Part shown: positions 44,233 through 57,000 of the stretch, piece after piece | How the letters are laid out: the number at the start of each line of letters is the position of its first letter | How positions within the stretch are numbered: position 1 is the first letter of the stretch | Assembly (NCBI GenBank): GCA_032821775.1 | Contig: JAVLRN010000005.1 | Span: 868,001-932,000 of the forward strand | Source: Sanguinoderma infundibulare | Lineage: Eukaryota; Basidiomycota; Agaricomycetes; Polyporales; Polyporaceae | Direction of reading: 5' to 3' | Length of the DNA stretch: 64,000 nt | Made by a program: the position numbers and the translations under genes | The notes under the pieces: generated by a model | Database searches by the model: none | What the model saw: only the letters and a program-made list of their open reading frames with translations | Told to the model about the DNA's origin: nothing

Positions 44233-45664
44233 ATGAACGTCAACTCCCCTGTCCACATGGTCAACCGCCTGCTCGACAGCATGGATCTGACTGCGCTACG
44301 CACCAGTCTCTCGGAGCCCACCATCCCGCAGACATTCAACGGTGCCTCCTACGATGTTGATCCCGAAACGGGCTTCTTCCCGCGACAGCCGCTCCGGCCC
44401 CTCGAGGGCGAGTTTGCGCTGTGGGAGCAGACATTGGTGCAGGCACGGAACGCCCTTAAGTTGGGTGTCGACAGAGGAGAAGAGGCCATGGCGAAGGCGG
44501 CGGAGGGCGAACAATGGCGACAGCGCGTGAGGAGTGTAAGCGTTTACGGATCACGTCAAGCATGATAATCTCCATACTGATGGCAATGTCCAGTGGCCTG
44601 TACTTGACGTGAAGAGACTGGGCAGCAACATCCGGACACTCCGAAGGGCGCACTACGTGCTCACCTGCGTCCTGCACTTTTATGTGCACTCGATGCCAGC
44701 CACACAAACCCAGGGTCGAACGGTCATCCCGCGACCTCTCGCCGTCCCCCTCTACGAGGTTTCGCGGAAGATCGACCTCCCACCAATCCTGACCTTCGCC
44801 GACATCGTCCTCTGGAACTGGGAGTACAAGAACCCCGAGCAACCGCTATCCCTAGACAACATGCGCTACATCAACGTCTTTTCCGGAAACGAGACAGAGG
44901 AGAACTTTTACCTGCTCTCTGCGGCCGCAGAGTTGAAGGGCGTGGAGATGTTGCGGATCATCGAGCATGTGGTGAACATGGCCTGTCACCTAGACCGCAA
45001 CGCCATTGCTTCCATCACTCGTGATTTCGAGCAGCTTGTCAAGGTCGTTGGGGAGCTTGCCGTCATCCTGAAGGAAGCCCCAAAGACCGTCCACCCTCAC
45101 ACCTTCTACTGGGTCGCCCGCCCATGGTGGAACGGCACGGACGACAAGTCCCCCTGGGTATTCGAGGGCGTCCCTCCGAACAGCACGCCGTACCTGAGCG
45201 GCGCGTCGGCCGGGCAGAGCTCGGTGATGCACGCTCTGGACGCGTTCCTGGACATCGACCACTCGCTGAAGCACGCCCGCCAGCCCGCTCCATCCGAGGA
45301 CAACAAGCGGGCGGCGAGCTCGAACTTCATGCAGAAGATGCGGATGTACATGCCCGCGGAACACCGCGAGTATCTGGTCGAGCTCCAGAAGCGTCAAGTG
45401 CGAGACATCTGCCAGCGAACTCCGAGCTTGCGCGCGCCCTACAACTCGACGGTGGAGGCCCTGAAGAAGTTCAGGGACGCGCACGTCATCACTGGCACGC
45501 TCTTCATCATCTCCCAAGCGAAGTCGCAGCCCCCCGCGTCGATGGGTGGCCCGGAGATCGCGACGCCCAAGGAGGGTCAGGCCAAGGGGACTGGTGGCAA
45601 CCCGGTCTCCACCCTTCTGAAGGCTGGCCGTGACGCCACCATCCGCGCGAAGCTGAATGACTGA
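44233..45664 (+). CDS. Indoleamine 2,3-dioxygenase
   Basis: Heme dioxygenase opening the indole ring of tryptophan to N-formylkynurenine, first step of the kynurenine route towards NAD. Two exons: 44233-44535 and 44594-45664, giving 457 residues. Family motifs: FFPRQPLRPLEGEFALWEQ near the start, then HYVLTCVLHFYVHSMPA, RPLAVPLYEVSRKIDLPPIL, NVFSGNETEENFYLLSAAAE. The distal pocket is in YWVARPWWNG and the C-terminal loop in KGTGGNPVSTLLKAGRD. The proximal heme ligand is probably the His of RDAHVITGTLFII, matching the human IDO1 His346 region. The start at 44233 is the first ATG after a TATAAATA. No deviations in the motifs seen. Many basidiomycetes carry two or three IDO types; the class cannot be set here. 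Confidence 0.95.
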
Positions 45665-46117
45665 ATTGACATGGAGGTACCACATGGGCTGTATAGAATA
45701 CTCATAGATCAGAATATTTCCTAGATTAATAGTCAACTAGAGCTCGGCACGGGAATCTTACCATAGCTAAGAGCATAGTAATTATCTGTTTTTCGCATTC
45801 TTGACATCCTAGATAGATCTATCTGTAGCTGGTTAGACACCATGATGACTGCTGCCATACCGTAATCGTCGTTCTGCATGTCCTATTTCGTGTATGCATA
45901 AATTCCAGCTTGTATGGTTTGACCTCGATTGTAATATGAGAGCTGCGCAGAAGCCTGAGGAGGCCGAGATGGCGGTTTGGGGAGAAGATGGATCGCAGTG
46001 CTGCGGCAGTTGGCCGAGCCTGCTTACATAATGGACGCGTCCACATAAGCCATCTTGGACATAAGCCAGGCGCGTTCTGCTGCTTCAGGGGCACACGCGT
46101 CTTCTCCCTCGACCACC
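45665..46117. other. Intergenic region, IDO 3' end to RPA1
   Basis: Tandem arrangement on the plus strand. An AT-rich stretch at 45700-45830 marks the IDO 3' end. A minus-strand ORF (46094-45819) lacks a motif. The RPA1 start at 46118 has a second upstream in-frame ATG at 46055 (MDISQARS), which could add 21 residues. Confidence 0.4.
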
Positions 46118-48457
46118 ATGTCTGACCATCCCCAGCTCACTGCCGGCATCTGCTCCCGCCTCAACGAGTCCACCCGCCTCAACGACTCCACCAACGATGA
46201 CGACGAACTATTCAACTCCCAGCCCATAGTCCAGCTCCTTTCCTTCAAAAAGGTCCCTCCCACCGGCGGCCCTACCAACGTAGACCGATACCGCGTCATC
46301 GTGTCCGATGGAGAGCACTTTCTCCAGTCGATGCTCGCAACGCAAATGAACCACATTGTTGAGGAGGATCTTATCACGAAGGGCGCAATCGCGCTTATCG
46401 AAAAGTTCACGGTCAACCTTGTGCAGGGGAAGCGGTAAGCAGTTTCGACGCGTCCTGACGCGATCGCGTGTCTCATGTGCGGTTATCCCAAGTCTCTTGA
46501 TCATCCTCGCTCTGAAAGTGCTCGTCAAGGGCGCGGAGAAGATCGGGAGTCCAGTTGCCCTCCAGCCTCGCGGTGAGGATGGAGCTCCTGCAAGCACCTC
46601 CGTAACTCCCAGCGCCTCTACGTCCACCACTCCTGCCGCAGCACCGGCCCCCATGCCAGCCCGTCAGCAAACTCAGGCTAACCGGTCGGGACGCGCTCCA
46701 GCCATTTATCCGATCGAGAGCCTCAGTCCTTATCAGAACCATTGGACGATCAAGGCCCGTGTTACGAACAAGTCGGACATCCGGACGTGGTCGAATCAGC
46801 GTGGCGAGGGCAAGCTCTTTAATGTCACGTTGATGGATGAGAGCGGGGAGATCCGTGCCACGGCGTTCAATATGGCCGTCGACGAATTGTATCAACGCCT
46901 GCAAAATGACAAGGTCTACCTCATCTCGAAGGCGAAGGTCAACTTGGCCAAGAAGAAGTTCTCGAATGTCAACAACGAATACGAGCTTACGCTAGAGCGT
47001 AACACCGAGGTTGAAGAGGTGCGCATATCGATATTCCTCTAACCAGCTCGGCATGACGCATGTACTATACAGTGTCCCGATGCCACGGACGTGCCCGCTG
47101 TCAAGTTCAACTTCGTGAACATTGGTACTTTGCAGGAAGTGGCCAAAGATTCAACTTGCGGTGCGTGCTGCACCAAATTGAGCTATGTTGTCGGTCCTAA
47201 CGAACATTCAACTTAGATGTCATTGGGATTGTGAAGGATGTGGGAGAACTGTCGACCATCACTTCGAAGGCGAATAACAAAGTGGTCCGTGCATCCGTAT
47301 ATGCCCTGACATGCGCTTGCGGCATTGCTCACTGACTCCCAACGCATCAGATACCTAAGAGGGAACTCACGGTCGTTGACCGCTCCGGATTTTCTGTCAG
47401 AATCACGTTGTGGGGCAAGCAAGCTGAGCAGTATGAGGCCGAGGATCAGCCCGTAATCGCGTTCAAGGGCGCCAAAGTCGGTGACTTCCAAGGTCGGGAT
47501 CCCAGGAGACCAAGAAAGCTGTGTCGCTAATGTTGCACAGGTCGTTCGCTCTCTGTCATGAGCTCAAGCACCATTCATATCAACCCCGACATTCCCGAGG
47601 CACATGCCCTACGCGGATGGTATGACGCTGCCGGCTCCGAGCAGACATTCCAGGCGCAGTCCAACTCGATGCCGAGTGGCGGAGGCGTCAACTTCGAACG
47701 GGCAGAAATCCGTGACCTCAATGATGTCAAGGTGTCCGAACTTGGTATGTTCGACAAGCCAGATGTCTTTTGCTCGCGTGCCACCATCATGCACGTCAAG
47801 AGCGACAACATCTCGTATCCGGCATGTCCCACCCAGGGGTGCGCCAAGAAAGTGGTTCAGATGGGTGACAGCTGGAGGTGCGAGAAGTGCGACAAATCGT
47901 ACCCGAAGCCCGAGCATAGGCACGTTCACAGCCGTAGTCAAAATCGCCTGCTTCGGATCACTTACAGAAGCCTTTTGGCTGTTCCTCCCACATAGGTACA
48001 CAGTTGCGATGGCAGTCTCGGACTATTCCGGCCAAGCTTGGTTCCAAGGCTTCAATGATGTGGGACAGGTCGTGTTCGGAATGTCCGCTGATGAACTCAT
48101 CGACATCAGGGTGCGTGAGGACTTCTCCCGCACTGAACCCCTGCTCAATCTCAGTATTGATATGCGACGTAACTCGCGCTCACTGACGCCCACAGGAGCG
48201 CGATGATGTCAAGTACAACCAGGTGATGGACCGAACGATCGGGAAGACGTACAACTTCGCGTGTAGGGCGAAGCAAGATACGTACAACGTATGTCAGATC
48301 TATCGTGTGTGGTCCCGGGTCGCTAAAACGAGATGTTCTCCGTTAACAGGACCAGACGCGGGTGCGGTACGGGATCTCGCGGATCTTGCCTTTGAACTAT
48401 CGTGATGAGGCCAAGTACCTCGCGAACCTCCTTCTCACGAGCGATTGGGCTCGGTAG
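46118..48457 (+). CDS. RPA1: Replication protein A large subunit (RPA1)
   Basis: Single-stranded DNA-binding subunit of the RPA trimer in replication, repair and meiotic recombination. The N-terminal OB fold begins [14 protein letters not shown] (residues about 35-110). A linker rich in Ser/Thr/Pro/Ala follows, then DBD-A with [20 protein letters not shown] and [24 protein letters not shown] has [20 protein letters not shown] and [16 protein letters not shown] contains the zinc ribbon CPTQGC...[15 protein letters not shown] (four Cys), then [19 protein letters not shown], and the C-terminus ends [10 protein letters not shown] with TAG at 48455. About ten exons. The intron after PEH uses a GC donor (AG|GCACGT at 47920) and AG acceptor at 47995; no GT donor restores the frame. 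Otherwise complete, about 610 residues. Confidence 0.94.
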
Positions 48458-49242
48458 AGGGCGTGAGAGGTGTTTCAGATATTCTTGTACCTCGGTGTCC
48501 TTGGCCGGGTTTCGATCGACTTGCTGTAATTGTACGCATAGCTGAATATCAGGATCCAGTTGCATCAGCGTCTAGGCAGGAGCGTGAGCGTGGTTCGGGT
48601 GTATGCCGTACAAGATGTGCTGTACTGTGTGGGCGCAGCGCAGCTCGCGCTGTTCTGGTTTAGAGCGTATTATGGTGAGACACGCTACGTGTGTGGTTCG
48701 TTGCCAGGTTATGCTCACTACCAGTTTACGTGTCCATGCTGCCCCGGACGGCCACAAGCAGGGCGAAGACTGTCACTTCTTAACCCTGGCTTACGAACGC
48801 GATCTGCACAATACATCCCTGATTCGCCGACTTCGTTTCATTTCGCCCGGGAACAACTTTGCCGGCGTGCGCGCATTCACCTGAGATGCTTCCGGACTTC
48901 TACGAGTATTCAGGATCAACTCTTCGCAACCTCGATGTCCTATTACCGACACCGGAGACAGACTCGTTTTAGCAGAATCGGATCTTCCCCAGGCTCGCGC
49001 ATACACTCCAAGCCGCCTAACTCAGGCATTACCGATGCCAACCACGTAGCGATACTTCTAACGTCCATGGATCGCGCATTTTAGTTTCCCCACCCGCCCG
49101 CTGTCCCGTGGAGGAGCGGAAGACGGCGACCGGGAGGGTACTTATCCCGAGGACCACGGAGAGGTACGCGCCAGGACCGGAGTCCCTCCCTCGGGAACAC
49201 CACTACCGAGAGCTACAGGATTTCCTACGCCGAACCCAGAAC

Positions 49243-49306
49243 CGAAAGAAACCACGCACCTTGGAACCCAACCCAGACGAAAGAAACCCACGCACCTTGG
49301 AACCGA
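49243..49306. repeat. Two-copy 35-nt tandem repeat
   Basis: The word cgaaagaaacc(c)acgcacc followed by ttggaacc occurs at 49243 and again at 49278, with one inserted C between copies and divergence at the end. A recent local duplication in non-coding DNA; no function inferred. Confidence 0.6.
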
Positions 49307-49825
49307 TACCACAGCCTAAGAAAGAAGACAACAGAATACGAAGAGCTGTCCTCCGCGTTGGGGGGGTTATGCCATACTCCCCAGCATTGTCGATCGATCA
49401 AAGTCAGCTCAAGGTCAACCTCCTCCGGACGCCTCGCACGGCAGCTCGGCAGGTCAGCCAACCTGATGTCAGTGACTCCCAGCCTCATCCGACCTCTGAT
49501 ACGTTTGCTCGCTCGTAGAGAAAGGTGGGGGGACATGGACGCCAGTTCAGGGTGCTATCCAATCAGGCCTCCTAGGCCTCAGCTCCGAGTCCCCTGGCAG
49601 AGGGTTCTGTTTTGCACACCTTCAAGTTGCAGATGCTTCGCGGCGCACGCCAGGATGATAGGAAACTGCGCAGTTTAATTGAGGGAAGATATCCATTACA
49701 TACATTACTCTACGTGAGACAGTGAGATCATAAAAACATCATCGAGGCCCTTCCCGATCCATTATGGTATCGTAACTTTATGGGTAACATCAATAACAAA
49801 AGCAATAACTTCATACATACATATC

Positions 49826-49852
49826 AGAGAGAGAGCGATAGAGAGAGAGAGC
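49826..49852. repeat. GA microsatellite
   Basis: Interrupted run of GA dinucleotides (gagagagag, then cgata, then gagagagagag). A simple sequence repeat in the 3' flank of the minus-strand gene; no further role seen. Confidence 0.7.
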
Positions 49853-49998
49853 ACCGTTCGTGCGTGTACGTGGGAGCATTAACAACGGTGGAGAAGCGGA
49901 AGGTATACATGTAGATAGTCATGGGCGTAAGTGGGATCCTGTAAGTATCATGATATACATCTAGCTAGTATCGGGCATTGGCGAACGGACTGAGTACA

Positions 49999-52900
49999 TC
50001 ACGGAGGGGCGAGCGGGTAGTGCCACGCTTTTCTGACGAGCTGGTAGACTGTGTCGAGCGACTGCAGCACTTGGTGCAGCGTCTGGTTCGCTGCATCGGG
50101 TAGGCGGAGCGGAGGCAAGTCGATCTTCGGCAGTTCTAGCTGGATCGAGAACGGGTAGAAAATGTAGTGGAACGGGCCAAGTGCGTCCTCCTCGTCCGCC
50201 GCCGAACGTATGGGCGTGGGCGTAAGTATTGGGATCTGCGGAGTTGACGGACTCGGGGCGCTGGGCGCGGCAGGGGGCAGCACGGGCGGGCGAGCTCCGG
50301 CCTCATCTGGGGGTGCGTGGGCGTGGCTACTGCCGTCGTCCTGAGGTGAGCCCGGACCTGGGTAATACCACCTCTCCTTTGAGGCTGGAGACGCCACGAC
50401 GGTGGTCGTTGTTGTGATCGTGATTGTCTCAACGGCGTCAGGGATGGGTGGAGAATCCTTGATGCCAGCGGCGTGATCTGGATCGAGCACGCCCCCAGAT
50501 CGGAGTGCCTGTGAGAGCTGTGTCTGTGTCTGCCGAAGATTGATGGCGAGGACGATTGAGGTGAGGGCGAGGAGCGCGGTTAGGATTTCAGGCCAGCTCC
50601 AGGACCGGCGTTGTGGCACCTGGGCGATCTCTGGTGTAGATGGCACGAACGTCAAGACAAGCATGGGATAGAAGTACTCGTCCATCGAGTAATGCGAGAA
50701 CTTGCGGCCTTGCTCCGTCAGTTGCTCGTGGGTCAGGTTGGTATCGCACGACGGGATGTTGAACCCTGAAGGCAGTCCGTGAGCTTTATTCTGCGTTTTA
50801 CAAATTGTCCGCATACCTGTCTGCGCTGGCACGTTCACGCCAAGCTCGCCCACGGGGAGGGAGAAGCTCGGGAGCAAAGCGTTCAGGATGATTGGCTCGG
50901 AAACATTCTGCTTCTCCTTGGATTTCGGCTTCTCCACGACCACTGCCTCGCCACCCTTCACCAAGTACAGTATGTCGACCTTCCCACCACCGGCATCCCC
51001 GACATGGACCTTCACCCACGTGATCCACTCCTTCCCGCTCGCCTCCCCGAACGGCACAGCATTGCTGTTCCCTTCGGGTTTGACGACGGCCCTCGTCGAA
51101 ACACGTACTGGAACGCCTTCGATGCTCGCGCTCGCAATCTCGACCTTTGGCGGATCGCCAGGCGTGCTTCCCTCAGGTCGAGGCAGCGCGAGGCCGAACT
51201 CGAGCCATTCCATGTCCTCGTCCGTGGGAGCAGGTAAATTGACTCGCACCGCATATTTCGGCGGAGCAGACGAGCCGGCCGCGAGCAGGGGCGTAATGGT
51301 GGCTGTCACATAAGGAATCATCAGGGGCCCGTCCCGGCGGACGGGCGGGCGCAACGTCGACGTGAATAGGGATTGTCGCAGCATAGATGGCGAGATGTCG
51401 CGGTGTGAATGTGAGGAGGCGCCATTGGGCGTTCGTGGGCGACTGCGTGACACCCTCGAGGGCCTGAGCGCATCCAAGCTGTCTTCCCTGCCGCGGGAGG
51501 ACGGAGAGAGGGGCCGCCTAGGTCTAAGAGCAATGCGCGCCCCGTCGGTACCACATTTGATCTGTCCACCGCGCGAGAGCACAGTTTTCCGGGTTTGTGC
51601 ATCACGAACGTCGCCTGTGGAATTGTAGATATCCAGAGTAGAATCGTTTGCATCATGGCGCACAGTACAAGAAATGTGTTCTCGTTCTGTGCCGAGCACT
51701 CGGAAGCGCGGTACGACAAGCACATCAGAGTCGCCCGCTTCACTATCGGAAGTGGGCTGAGACGCATCCGGCGAAGAGGTAAATCTCCGAGACCCGTGAG
51801 TGAGGACGGGTTGGCGATGTTTGACCAACACGGTGCCCGAAATGTAAAACTTGAAGTCGTGTTTCGAGGGGGGTTGCAGATCGTTCATGTTCAGATGGAT
51901 CGTGATGGGAACCTTCGGGGGACGCGCCTCTTCTTCCTCGTCGGTCTCCATGTCGGTGTAGCGACCATTCATTGAACCAGGCCTGCTCTTTCGATCGCGC
52001 TCCGGGCTTGAAAAAGGGGGAAGAGACGCCAGTGACGAAATGGGAGTCGAAGCAGGTGAGCTCTCAAAGGAGTAGTCAGGGACGGCCTGATTCGGGAGGG
52101 GAGCTCTGAGTAGCGAAGAGGTTGACGACGAAGAGTCGTGGCGCGCAGGAGGGAGGCCATTCATGACGCCCCTGGCATCCGGCGAAGATGGGAGCACGTA
52201 GATGGAAGGGTTCTCCACCGACTGCTGCCGAGAATGCATCGGTGAGGGTGGGGGCCCTATGGCATACCCGGTGAAACCGATGCCTCCGTTTATGGACCAC
52301 TTGGCTTCTGTATCCGGCACCCAAGTGACGTCGCAGTCACCAGCCTCCAGTCCAACATCCAAACCAAGGAGTGTCGCGACACCGGGGTACCAGACACTTT
52401 TACATGCAGCCTCGTACTGCAGGCGCATTACGAGGCCTTCTGACGCATCTCGACCCTTCCCTTGACTAGCTCCAAGGATGGTGCAGCTCATGTCTCCCTT
52501 CACTTCCCTGATGCCGACCTTCCGGCGACCATCGCTTGTTGTCGGTAATTGAGTGCCCTTGATAGGACGCGCCCACCGGATTCGGATACGTTCAGAACTG
52601 GGGAAGGAGCCCTGTATGCCCGGTCCGTCGGTGAACCCTGCGGAAATGGATGCGTCGCTAGACTCATCGTCCGCAAAGTTGTTGTACGAATGCGAACGCG
52701 CCAAACGCGCCGACGCGCTCCGGGTGACATGAGGGTCAGAAGTGAGGTCCCAAGAAGCCGCGTCTTCATCTGCAGAGGATAGAGACGCGAGGGAAGACGA
52801 GGGCTTGGGATTATTCGGAGGGAATATCTTCAGCCTAATGTGATTCGACAGGCAGCGGGGCACCGGGAGGGAGAGCTTTGACCGAAGATCAGGAAATTGT

Positions 52901-53682
52901 GATGGTTGCCGTGTATGTCACGAACGAGCTCACCAAGTAGGGCGCATGGGGCGGTTGCGAGATGAACGGGACCCACATGTCAATAGCCGCCATGAACTGC
53001 GCTAGGGTTGCCGGTCGCCTACTCCGGGGGTCGATCTCCTGACGGGGGAACTCCTTCGGTAGGATGTAGGAAACGCGATACGCGCTTACGGATATCTGGC
53101 CCGTATACCTGTCGTCCAAAGCAGGGACTTCCTCCTGAGAAGGGGACGTTGTCGCGGCGGAGGGGATGTATGTCTGGGACAAGCGTGCTGGTAGATTGAG
53201 TGCGCGAGCGGCCTTCGGGAGCAACCTAGCGCTGTCCTTCGAAGAAGATTTTGAAGGAGAGGCAAAGTGGTAAGGGCTCGAATTCGCGTCGAGGGGGTGG
53301 ACAGCAGAGGTTATCAACTTGAGGTTCTCCTCTGCGCTAGCTGGTTACAAGACGCAGATGTTTGACAACGCATTGTACGCACCTGGGAAAAGCGGTATCG
53401 TAGCTCCAGGGGTAATGTCGCCCAAGGGTAACGAAATCTGGGTTCGGAAGACGTTTGGCACATGCGCATACGCAAGGTGGTTGGAATGTACACACGCACC
53501 TTTAGGTACATTTTGATGGACGCGCCATTAGCCCCCCTCTCCGCGCGGCCCTCAATAGCGACGCGCGTGACAATGTTGAGCTTCTGCTGGCCCACCGCTG
53601 TCACATGCGATACAGAATACGCAGAGGAGAGCGCGGGGCTGCCTGAGACGGACGGGCGACTGTAGCGCGAAGAGCTTGGCAT
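49999..53682 (-). CDS. Large unrecognised protein with one C-terminal membrane segment
   Basis: I do not recognise a named family. My model starts at 53682 (MPSSSRYSRPSVSG) and reads RVAIEGRAERGANGASIKMYLK. It splices (AAG|GTGCGT to ACCCAG at about 53438) into ISLPLGDITPGATIPLFP, then EENLKLITSAVHPLD. The second-to-last intron joins YL to LSLPVPRCLSNHIRL, after which one exon of about 2.8 kb runs to TGA 49999. Total about 1,130 residues. Most of it is Ser/Pro/Asp-rich and probably disordered. Folded-looking islands are MSCTILGASQGKGRDASEG, SVWYPGVATLLGLDVGLE and VPITIHLNMNDLQPPSKHD. A single hydrophobic helix (WPEILTALLALTSIVLAINL, about 290 residues from the end) precedes an acidic/Pro-rich tail ending HYPLAPP. 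It may be anchored in the endoplasmic reticulum or nuclear envelope; that is a guess. Confidence 0.75.
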
Positions 53683-54032
53683 GCCAGGTGGTGATACACG
53701 CGTCTTGACGTGACTCTTCGCGTCAGCGAGGCGAGGACGGCCGTGAGGAATGATACAGGGTGGTAGGAGGGGGAAATGAGAAGGAGAGGGTCGCGAAACA
53801 CGCTGGTGGCATAGACTCTAACAAGTACGCGCAGGTCGAGCGACGAGCACACACTCGCACACCTCAGGCTCGTTCCCAGCTCCCAAACAATCCAAATATG
53901 GTCACTCAAGCGCCCACTCCAATTGTCTTTCTCTCCGCGTCCCCTTGCCTGTTGCGGAGTAACAATGCCATTCGCCCTAAGACAATGAGACATTCTATCG
54001 CTACACATAAGAAGCTATACGGCAATCAGTAC
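53683..54032. other. Intergenic region
   Basis: Promoter side of the unrecognised gene and 3' end of the insulysin-like gene, both on the minus strand. Two small overlapping ORFs (plus 53760-54095, minus 54008-53601) are shadows or chance. Nothing else is visible. Confidence 0.4.
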
Positions 54033-57000
54033 TCAGTACTTCGACATTGGAAGATCGCCCCATTCAACCAACGGGCGCGGCGGCTCCGACACTGAAAGCG
54101 AAGCGCGGAACGCCTGAGGATCCTGGATGAACACCGCCCGCTCGTCGACCACGACGTCGTCCTTGCCCACGTCTGCCGAAGGGAACTGCTTAAGCAAGCC
54201 CGGCACTTCGGCAGTAAGGCTCTGCGCAACCGCTGGGGGGACCGTCGCGGCCTGAGCCAGGAGCGCATCCCGCCAGTAGCTTCCGAATTTGTCCAGCGCG
54301 GCGTCGCCGTCTGCCACGAGCGCGTCACGCCAGGCCTGCTCGTCGACCGTGTAGCCTTTATCCGCGACCTTTTGCGCGAATGCCTCCATGGCAGCCACGC
54401 TGATCTTTGCCGGACGGGGCTTCTGCGATTTCAGATGGACCGATAACTTCGCCCTCTCCGGGGAGGACGGGTCAACGGCGGACCGGAACAGCGCAAGCAC
54501 TTCGTCCTTCGTCACGCCCTCGATCAAGTCAGATTTGATTTCCCCTGACGAGTCGGACAGTCAGGTACATGGGCTCGGGCACTGGAATACATCAAACACT
54601 CACGCGCGTGGAAGTCGAGATATCCCCAAGTGATTTGTGGCAAGTACCGGTTCATCTCCTCGATGAGGTTCTTCGGAGCTTCCCGCCACTGCTTCTGGAG
54701 CGCGGTCTTGTGCTCGGCAAACTCCTCGTCGCTCATGGACACGATCTTCTCGTGCATCTCGCGCAGGAACGCCTCAACACGCTGCTCGAGGTACTTCGGG
54801 TCGCGTTCGCTTTGCACGATGATCCCAAGGCCGGTTTGGCCGCCACCGGTCATGTGCCACTGGGAGGATGAGACGATATACCCAAGTTGTTCGCGCGTGC
54901 GTAGAATCGCAAAGGCCGGCTCCGAAAGGATGTGGGAGATGAGCGCAGTCAGTACCTGGCGGCGCCTGTCAACGGCCTTGGAGACGAACAAGTAGTACGT
55001 CAAAGAGTTGTTCGCCTCGTTCTTGTTGGGCACCGGAGCGGACCAGACGTAGTTGGAGCCCGGTGGGAGCACAAGCGAGAGATCCCAAAGGTCGTCAGCG
55101 GGCAGCGATTCCGACTTCAAGATACCCTCAGCCATGTCTGCCAGCCTGCAAGCTTCCTGTTTGCCATCCTAAGAATCGGCGTGTCACGATTGTAGCAAAA
55201 TTCCTGACTCACGTCCTTGTACATATTGCCGACAACTGCCATCCGAATGTGCAGCTTCGACAACAGCGAGGTTATATGCGCCTGAAGCTCCTCGGGCGTA
55301 ACCGCTGCCGCCCCATGTATAAGTGACAGTTTCCATTGCATGTTGGATTGCTCGAACTCACAAGTGACCTCGGCCAAGAGTTCGTCCGGAGTCCATTCGC
55401 ACTGGGATAGCAAGTACCTGGTATAATAGTTTGAAAGGCGATACGGCGATCCGAGCAAGGAGTTTTCGTATTCCCGTTTAGCCTGCGATTATGGTCGATG
55501 TTCAGCAAACGAACCATCAAGATCCCAACGGCATGCTTACCTGGTCTTTCATGACCGCGAGTCGATCGGGTCTAACCTGAAGGTTCCTGGCACGCTCCAA
55601 GACATCCTTCGCGAGCACGTGAAGCTTGTCATTGTAGCCGTTGAGCGTCACATACAACCCAAGCGACTGACTGCTCAGGTTGTAAGTCAAGCCCGCCAGG
55701 TCCGCGTTGTACGCAAACTCGGTCAGGGAGTCGGTCACCAAGTCCGAGTACAGCCTGACGTTTATCTGTGGCTCAGCACAACTGCAGTTGAAAACGGGTC
55801 GCGACGTTGTGCACGCACCTGGTCATGACCGCTGCCCGTGCCGACGAGCACGCGACCGGGCTCCGGAGGTCCATTACGACGTGCGCCTTGGGGACCCAGA
55901 ACTGGTCGTCCTTCTTGTGCCACAGAGACAATGACTGAGTCTCACGGATGAGGATGGGGCGCTTCGAAGGCTGCGTCCATTCGAACATCCCAGATCAGTC
56001 GATATCAATCTTCTTCAACAAAAGATCACCGACCTTCTCGACTTCGCGTTTCTCGACATCAAGGTTCGTCGGGATGAACTCGTTCGGACCAGGGAGGTAG
56101 AGCTCCTTGATGTCATTCGGCTCGTTGGCCCGCTTGACGAAGCCCTCGCTGAAACGCTCGACGCGGTACGGCGTGCCGTACCACGGCTCCTTCTCCCACA
56201 CAAGATCCTTGCCCTTGATTCTCTCGTGTTCCTCCGCCTTTGCCATGAGCACGGTGCGCGATCGCTCAATAGTGAGCGAGTCCAGGATTTTGCGCATCTC
56301 CTTCTCACCGCCGTTGACGGGGTCGTTGATGTCCCACTGCTCGACGAGCTGGGGGGCACTGACGATGAGGTCGCGCGGGACAGGCCAGGCCATGTGTTCG
56401 GAAACCCAGACGGCGTAGTCGTCAGGGCGGCGCTTCTCGGCGAAGCGGAACCGCGTCGCGCAGATGAGGCTGCGCTCGCGCTGCTGCCAGGCCGGGATCT
56501 CCGATGCCTTCAACAGGGCGATGTACTTGAATATGGACTGAACGAGAGTCTCATAGTTCTCTGCATGTCATGTCAAGTTCCTAGCAGCAACGGAGGGATG
56601 TGGATGACCTTACCAAACCCTTCAGGTGTCATGTAGAGAGTGACCTTGAACATGCCAAAACCCCGGGCGAGGTTCTGCGGGCCAGCACTGAGGCCAGTGA
56701 TCCACCCCTTCTCCTTCAAGTACGAGTGGAGGGAGCCCGGACCTTCGTGACCAACGTAATGTGCCAGAAACCCCGCGGGTTTATGCTTCCAGTACGACGG
56801 CAAATGGGGCACAGGGAAGCTGACCTCCACGGCGTGGAATGACATGACCGTCTGTACAGAAACGATTGTCTACAGTATGGGTGAGCAACAAATCGATGGT
56901 GTGAGTGACCGTGCAACTTACGCCCATCTCGTTGGGTCCGAATGGGTGGTCGGGTATCATGTGCAGTGGCTCTTGGCCACGGTTGGGTATCGGTGAAAAG

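Larger units (their letters stand above)
48458..49998. other. Convergent 3' region with simple repeats
   Basis: RPA1 and the unrecognised gene at 49999-53682 converge here. A 174-codon plus-strand ORF (48560-49084) and shorter frames show no motif and have Arg/His-rich chance composition. The region contains an imperfect two-copy 35-nt repeat and a GA microsatellite, listed separately. I see no gene. Confidence 0.45.

Noticed and set aside
44990..45736. 248-codon minus-strand ORF opposite IDO
   Set aside because: Antisense shadow of a conserved coding exon.
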